Shown here piece by piece: positions 60,555-64,000 of a DNA stretch of 64,000 nt. The stretch comes from Williamwhitmania taraxaci (GTDB lineage: Bacteria > Bacteroidota > Bacteroidia > Bacteroidales > Williamwhitmaniaceae): NCBI RefSeq assembly GCF_900096565.1, contig NZ_FMYP01000005.1, forward strand, positions 32,949 to 96,948, given 5' to 3'. The position numbers and the translations under genes were made by a program. Below the pieces are notes generated by a model, which had not been told where the DNA came from, ran no database searches, and saw nothing but the letters and a program-made list of their open reading frames with translations. Every line of letters begins with the position of its first letter. Positions within the stretch are counted from its first letter, which is position 1.

Positions 60555-62351
60555 TTATTTTGCTTTACGCTTTCTTTCGTTCTCGTCGAGAATAATCTTT
60601 CGGATGCGAATTGATTTAGGCGTAAGCTCTACATATTCATCTTCCTGGATGTATTCCAATGCCTCTTCTAAGCTGAAAACGATTGGAGGTGGAAGGGTAA
60701 CCTTCTCGTCGGTACCGGCGGCACGAACGTTGGTGAGTTTTTTCGGTTTGGTTACGTTAACTGCAAGATCGCCAACACGTGAGTGCTCGCCAATTACTTG
60801 TCCAACGTAAATTTCTTCGTGGTCGCCGATAAAAAATCTACCTCTGTCCTGAAGTTTGTTTAGGGAGTAGTCGTAGGCAATTCCTGTTTCGAGGGAAACC
60901 AACGAACCGGTAAGCCTTTTTTCTATTTCGCCTTTATAAGGTTGGTATCCGGTGAAGATATGGGCCATAACTGCTTCCCCTGCAGTTGCAGTTAGAAGGT
61001 TGTTTCTAAGGCCAATAATTCCACGGGAAGGGATTTCGAATTCAAGGTGCATCCGATCGCCTCTGCGCTCCATAACTTTAAGGTCGCCCTTACGCTTGGA
61101 AACCATTTCGATGGCTTTGCCCGAAACCTCTTCAGGTAAGTCGATGGTTAACTCTTCGAATGGTTCGCACTTAACGCCATCAATTTCCTTAATAATAACG
61201 CGTGGCTGACCAATCTGAATTTCGTATCCTTCACGGCGCATTGTCTCCAAAAGAATGGAAAGGTGAAGCACACCTCTACCAAATACCATGAATGCGTCGG
61301 CGCTTCCGGTTGCCTCAACACGAAGAGCTAGGTTTTTTTCTAGTTCCTTGTCGAGACGGTCTTTTAGGTGACGTGAGGTCACATATTTACCATCTCTTCC
61401 GAAGAATGGAGAGTTGTTGATTGTGAAGAGCATACTCATGGTAGGCTCATCGATGGCAATAGGGGTTAGTGGTTCTGGGTTTTCGAAATCGCAAATTGAA
61501 TCGCCAATTTCGAAGCCTTCGATACCTACTACGGCTCCAATTTCGCCAGCTTCGACCTTATCGGTTTTTGCTTTTCCTAAGCCTTCGAAGGTGTATAACT
61601 CCTTAATTTTTGAGCGGACAATTCTTCCGTCTGCTTTTGCAAGCGCTACAATTTGGCCTGTTTCCAAGGTTCCGCGGTGCATTTTACCAACAGCAATTCT
61701 ACCTACGTAACTCGAAAAGTCGAGCGAGGTGATCAACATTTGTGGTGTACCTTGAAATGCCTTTGGCGCAGGAATATGCTTTACAATAGCATCTAGTAAC
61801 GGGGTGATATCTGTGCCTGGATTTCTCCAGTCGGTCGCCATCCATCCGTTTTTTGCGCTACCATATATAGTTGGGAAATCTAGCTGATCTTCGGTGGCAT
61901 GCAGGTTGAACATGAGTTCGAAAACTTGCTCTTGCACTTCCTCTGGACGGCAGTTTGGCTTGTCAACTTTATTAATTACCACAATTGGCTTTAGGCCAAG
62001 TGAGAGTGCTTTCGATAGCACAAATCTGGTTTGGGGCATGGTTCCTTCAAATGCATCCACAAGAAGAAGAACTCCATCTGCCATATTGAGAACCCGCTCA
62101 ACCTCTCCGCCAAAGTCGGCGTGGCCTGGGGTATCAATGATGTTAATTTTTACATCATTATAGGTTACAGAAACGTTTTTGGCAAGAATGGTAATGCCAC
62201 GTTCGCGCTCTAGGTCGTTACTATCTAAGATCAGGTCTCCGTGTACCTCGTTCTCGCGAAAAAGCTTGGCCTGAAAAATCATTTTGTCCACGAGCGTAGT
62301 CTTGCCGTGGTCGACGTGTGCAATAATTGCAATGTTCCTAAGTTCCCTCAT
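60555..62351 (-). CDS. typA: Translational GTPase TypA/BipA
   Basis: A 598-residue ribosome-binding GTPase. G1 is A-H-V-D-H-G-K-T-T (11-19), switch regions include R-G-I-T-I, G3 is D-T-P-G-H-A-D-F and G4 N-K-V-D-K. The EF-G-like domains II, III and V and the TypA-specific C-terminal domain follow in order. It aids 50S assembly and stress or cold adaptation. CAAAGGTA at 62375-62382 is a reverse-strand -7 match. It is upstream of, but apparently separate from, the yceD operon. Confidence 0.96.
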   Translation of the reverse strand: MRELRNIAIIAHVDHGKTTLVDKMIFQAKLFRENEVHGDLILDSNDLERERGITILAKNVSVTYNDVKINIIDTPGHADFGGEVERVLNMADGVLLLVDAFEGTMPQTRFVLSKALSLGLKPIVVINKVDKPNCRPEEVQEQVFELMFNLHATEDQLDFPTIYGSAKNGWMATDWRNPGTDITPLLDAIVKHIPAPKAFQGTPQMLITSLDFSSYVGRIAVGKMHRGTLETGQIVALAKADGRIVRSKIKELYTFEGLGKAKTDKVEAGEIGAVVGIEGFEIGDSICDFENPEPLTPIAIDEPTMSMLFTINNSPFFGRDGKYVTSRHLKDRLDKELEKNLALRVEATGSADAFMVFGRGVLHLSILLETMRREGYEIQIGQPRVIIKEIDGVKCEPFEELTIDLPEEVSGKAIEMVSKRKGDLKVMERRGDRMHLEFEIPSRGIIGLRNNLLTATAGEAVMAHIFTGYQPYKGEIEKRLTGSLVSLETGIAYDYSLNKLQDRGRFFIGDHEEIYVGQVIGEHSRVGDLAVNVTKPKKLTNVRAAGTDEKVTLPPPIVFSLEEALEYIQEDEYVELTPKSIRIRKIILDENERKRKAK

Positions 62352-62374
62352 TAATTCCCAATGATATTAGCGCG

Positions 62375-62382
62375 CAAAGGTA
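62375..62382 (-). promoter_or_regulatory. -7 element upstream of typA
   Basis: Reads TACCTTTG on the minus strand, matching TAnnTTTG, 24 bases before the ATG. No TTG at the ideal spacing. Confidence 0.45.
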
Positions 62383-62525
62383 TACATTCTTTTTCGTTTT
62401 ATTTTTTGTTTTTAGGAGGCGATATATTTATACTGGCTAATAACTATGGTTATTAGTGCAATGCCTAACATGTTTTGAAATAGAAATGGTTGTAAACAGA
62501 CAGGGTTTGTGGTTTTCGAACAGAA

Positions 62526-62870
62526 TTACTTTTTTGTTTTTTTGGAAAAAAACAAGTAGATCAACCAACGGTAGGCGTTGAGAAAATGATTGTCGGATAA
62601 GGTGGCCTGAACAATGTAATGTTTTCCGTCTACCACTATTTGAGTAATTTGGTTGTAGTAGACCTGCTCTGGTATTCCGGTATTCTCGTTTATTACCACA
62701 ACTTGATGGCTGAAGGTGGTGGCCAACTTGGGCACCGGGACAAAGAAGAGGTTGTTTTTGGTGTGTATTAGCACTTGGTAGTGAGCCTTTTTCTGAAGAG
62801 CATTAAACTTCTCCTCCGACAACCAGATTGGCGTTCCTGAATCTTGTTCGTTTCGGTCCATGGCAGGCAT
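62526..62870 (-). CDS. Small hypothetical protein
   Basis: A protein of about 114 residues that I do not recognise. It has no signal peptide or clear TM helix. The middle is strand-rich (Y-Q-V-L-I-H, L-F-F-V-P-V-P, Q-V-V-V-I-N, Y-I-V-Q-A-T-L) and the end is an aromatic helix (A-Y-R-W-L-I-Y-L-F-F) with a Lys tail. The start may be the ATG at 62870 or at 62861. It stands alone between typA and mgsA. Confidence 0.5.
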   Translation of the reverse strand: MPAMDRNEQDSGTPIWLSEEKFNALQKKAHYQVLIHTKNNLFFVPVPKLATTFSHQVVVINENTGIPEQVYYNQITQIVVDGKHYIVQATLSDNHFLNAYRWLIYLFFSKKTKK

Positions 62871-62891
62871 GTTTAGTGACTCAATATACAA

Positions 62892-63205
62892 AAAAGCGGA
62901 AGACCATCCTTAGCGTTGAATTTCTGTTATACGCAATAGCCTTAAAATGGATGGGCTATTTGTCTACAGAATTGATGCTTGTAAAGCTATTTTGGAGGGA
63001 AACGCGGTAGGGCAGTGAGGATATTGAGAGCTAAATTTAAAAATGTAATCACATGGCTTGAACCAAATCGATAATGCCTTGGTTTTCATAGAAAACAATC
63101 GATAGCGCAATTTCTTTATAGAAAAGTAACCTTAGTGTTATATAAGTAATGGAGGATTGCCCTAAATTTACGCGCAAACTGAATACGTAACTTACTTTTT
63201 GAAGA
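62892..63205. other. Non-coding region before mgsA
   Basis: About 310 AT-rich bases. I see no tRNA, hairpin terminator or repeat. It must hold the mgsA promoter; TAAATTTA near 63164 differs from the -7 consensus at one base. Short open frames on both strands here lack plausible protein character. Confidence 0.45.
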
Positions 63206-63673
63206 ATGGATGCAAAGAAACGAATTGCCTTAGTTGCACACGACAAGCGGAAGAAGGATCTGATTGAATGGGTGGAGTGGAATTCCACTGAGTTGTTGCG
63301 CCACGATATTATATGCACAGGAACTACAGGCCGGTTGATTGAGGAAGCGATTCATTTCAAAGAGGGACATGCCTCCAAGGGGTTAAAGATTACGCGCTTA
63401 AAGTCGGGACCGCTGGGTGGCGATCAACAGCTGGGCGCGATGATTGCCGAGGGAAAGGTGGATATGCTTATTTTCTTTTGGGATCCGATGGAGCAGCAGC
63501 CGCACGATGTGGACGTTAAGGCCTTGCTTCGAATTGCAGTGCTTTACAATATCCCCACTGCGAGCAATCGTTCCACTGCCGATTTTATTATCTCTTCCCC
63601 ACTCTTGACAGAACCTTATCAGCCCAAGGTTAAGAATTACTCCGACTACCTGAACCGTATTGTGGAGATGTAG
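63206..63673 (+). CDS. mgsA: Methylglyoxal synthase
   Basis: A 155-residue enzyme that converts dihydroxyacetone phosphate to methylglyoxal and phosphate, a bypass of lower glycolysis when phosphate is short. The N-terminal I-A-L-V-A-H-D-x-x-K, the G-T-T-G-R segment, S-G-P-L-G-G-D-Q-Q-L-G (with the catalytic Asp) and F-x-W-D-P-M motifs are all present. Length is normal. It stands alone, with the transposase fragment converging on it 60 bases downstream. Confidence 0.95.
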   Translation: MDAKKRIALVAHDKRKKDLIEWVEWNSTELLRHDIICTGTTGRLIEEAIHFKEGHASKGLKITRLKSGPLGGDQQLGAMIAEGKVDMLIFFWDPMEQQPHDVDVKALLRIAVLYNIPTASNRSTADFIISSPLLTEPYQPKVKNYSDYLNRIVEM

Positions 63674-63726
63674 GGTGGACTAATTTGAAAATTAGCCGAT
63701 TTGAAGATGGAGGACAGAATGTTACT

Positions 63727-63756
63727 TTAGTGTCAAGTTTCACAAGATTGTTTATG
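63727..63756. repeat. Possible insertion sequence end
   Basis: The transposase reading frame stops at 63733, right at the start of TGTCAAGTTTCACAAG, which looks like a terminal inverted repeat of an IS. The other end is outside the window, so the repeat cannot be confirmed. Confidence 0.35.
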
Positions 63757-64000
63757 ACAACTTGTTTGATTAATATATTTCAAAGATAAAACTTTATTTT
63801 TAAACTCATCAGGTTCTTGTAAAAATATTTCCGGTTTAATTTCGAACCATTTTTCGATAGCTTGAAAAGGTGTTTTCACATTAAGTTCTTTTCTTAAACC
63901 TCCGTGTCTTCGGTAGAGAATATAATACATCAAAAACTCAATTAAGCCTTTTTGCATTTCATCCTTATTATTGTATTCAGTTCTTTTAATCGTATTGTTT
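63733..64000 (-). CDS. Integrase-core transposase, C-terminal fragment
   Basis: The last 89 or so codons of a DDE integrase-core (rve) transposase; the frame is open to the right edge, so the rest lies outside. The segment has the family's end pattern Y-Y-I-L-Y-R-R-H-G-G-L-R-K-E-L, then T-P-F-Q-A-I-E-K-W and K-P-E-I-F. The catalytic D-D-E residues would be upstream and are not seen. It resembles IS481-like or IS3-like elements of Bacteroidota. The stop falls inside the candidate IS end. Confidence 0.7.
   Translation of the reverse strand, partial: NNTIKRTEYNNKDEMQKGLIEFLMYYILYRRHGGLRKELNVKTPFQAIEKWFEIKPEIFLQEPDEFKNKVLSLKYINQTSCHKQSCET

Noticed and set aside
62828..63010. 60-residue plus-strand frame antisense to the 62526 gene
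   Set aside because: Short, no domain, overlaps the start of the minus-strand gene.
63049..63318. 89-residue minus-strand frame overlapping the mgsA start
   Set aside because: Runs antisense into mgsA and has no recognisable features; more likely chance.

Overview
The window looks like a chromosomal segment from a member of the Bacteroidota, probably a Bacteroidales or Marinilabiliales-type anaerobe or facultative anaerobe. Reasons: moderately AT-rich DNA; starts with little or no Shine-Dalgarno signal; several TAnnTTTG -7 elements, one with a perfect TTG-N19 partner upstream of an ECF sigma gene; an ATP synthase a-subunit with an exported N-terminal extension; many exported TPR, beta-propeller and SpoIIE-phosphatase signalling proteins; DUF2723, bactofilin, SUI1 and AIM24 proteins; and a yceD-rpmF-plsX-fabH cluster. 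No rRNA, tRNA, CRISPR array or prophage was seen. The only mobile DNA is a transposase fragment cut by the right edge.

Layout. 1-4.7 kb: the end of an S41 protease, an orphan sensor kinase and an AsmA-like envelope protein. 4.7-12.1 kb: a tightly packed or overlapping plus-strand operon encoding a TPR/SpoIIE phosphatase, a beta-propeller, an ankyrin/PPP-type phosphatase, a CotH-like kinase-fold protein and a rhomboid protease, followed by a bactofilin gene. 12.4-22.6 kb: the F1Fo ATP synthase in two blocks (atpBEFHAG and atpDC), separated by a Na/phosphate cotransporter gene on the other strand and a prenyl diphosphate synthase gene. 22.6-30.6 kb: a hydrolase, a glycosyltransferase, RNA and ribosome genes (U32 protein, rsgA, mnmH), AIM24, an unknown protein and a universal stress protein. 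30.7-41.9 kb: a large DUF2723 membrane protein, yciH, a metalloprotease/propeller/barrel-like protein, 5-formyl-THF cyclo-ligase, a hybrid sensor kinase and a P4-type acid phosphatase. 42.0-47.0 kb: an ECF sigma factor, a putative anti-sigma factor, an outer-membrane barrel and a second TPR/SpoIIE phosphatase. 47.0-54.9 kb: mostly housekeeping genes (pepE, dtd, mazG-like, deoC, long-chain prenyl synthase, an ArsR regulator, queD, polA), ending with an aspartate-rich protein. 55-62.4 kb: a TPR hybrid kinase, the fabH-plsX-rpmF-yceD operon and typA. 62.5-64 kb: a small unknown gene, mgsA and the transposase fragment.

How the genes fit together. Much of the window is housekeeping: ATP synthesis, fatty acid/phospholipid initiation, tRNA wobble modification, ribosome assembly and DNA repair. 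The accessory part is dominated by envelope signalling. Three proteins share a signal peptide/TPR/TM/cytoplasmic output plan but differ in output (PP2C, PP2C, kinase plus receiver). The most system-like region is 4770-11506, where an exported kinase-fold protein and an exported PPP-type phosphatase are translationally coupled, beside a membrane PP2C sensor and an intramembrane protease. I read this as a candidate extracytoplasmic phosphorylation circuit. That is inference from domain content and gene overlap, not a demonstrated function.
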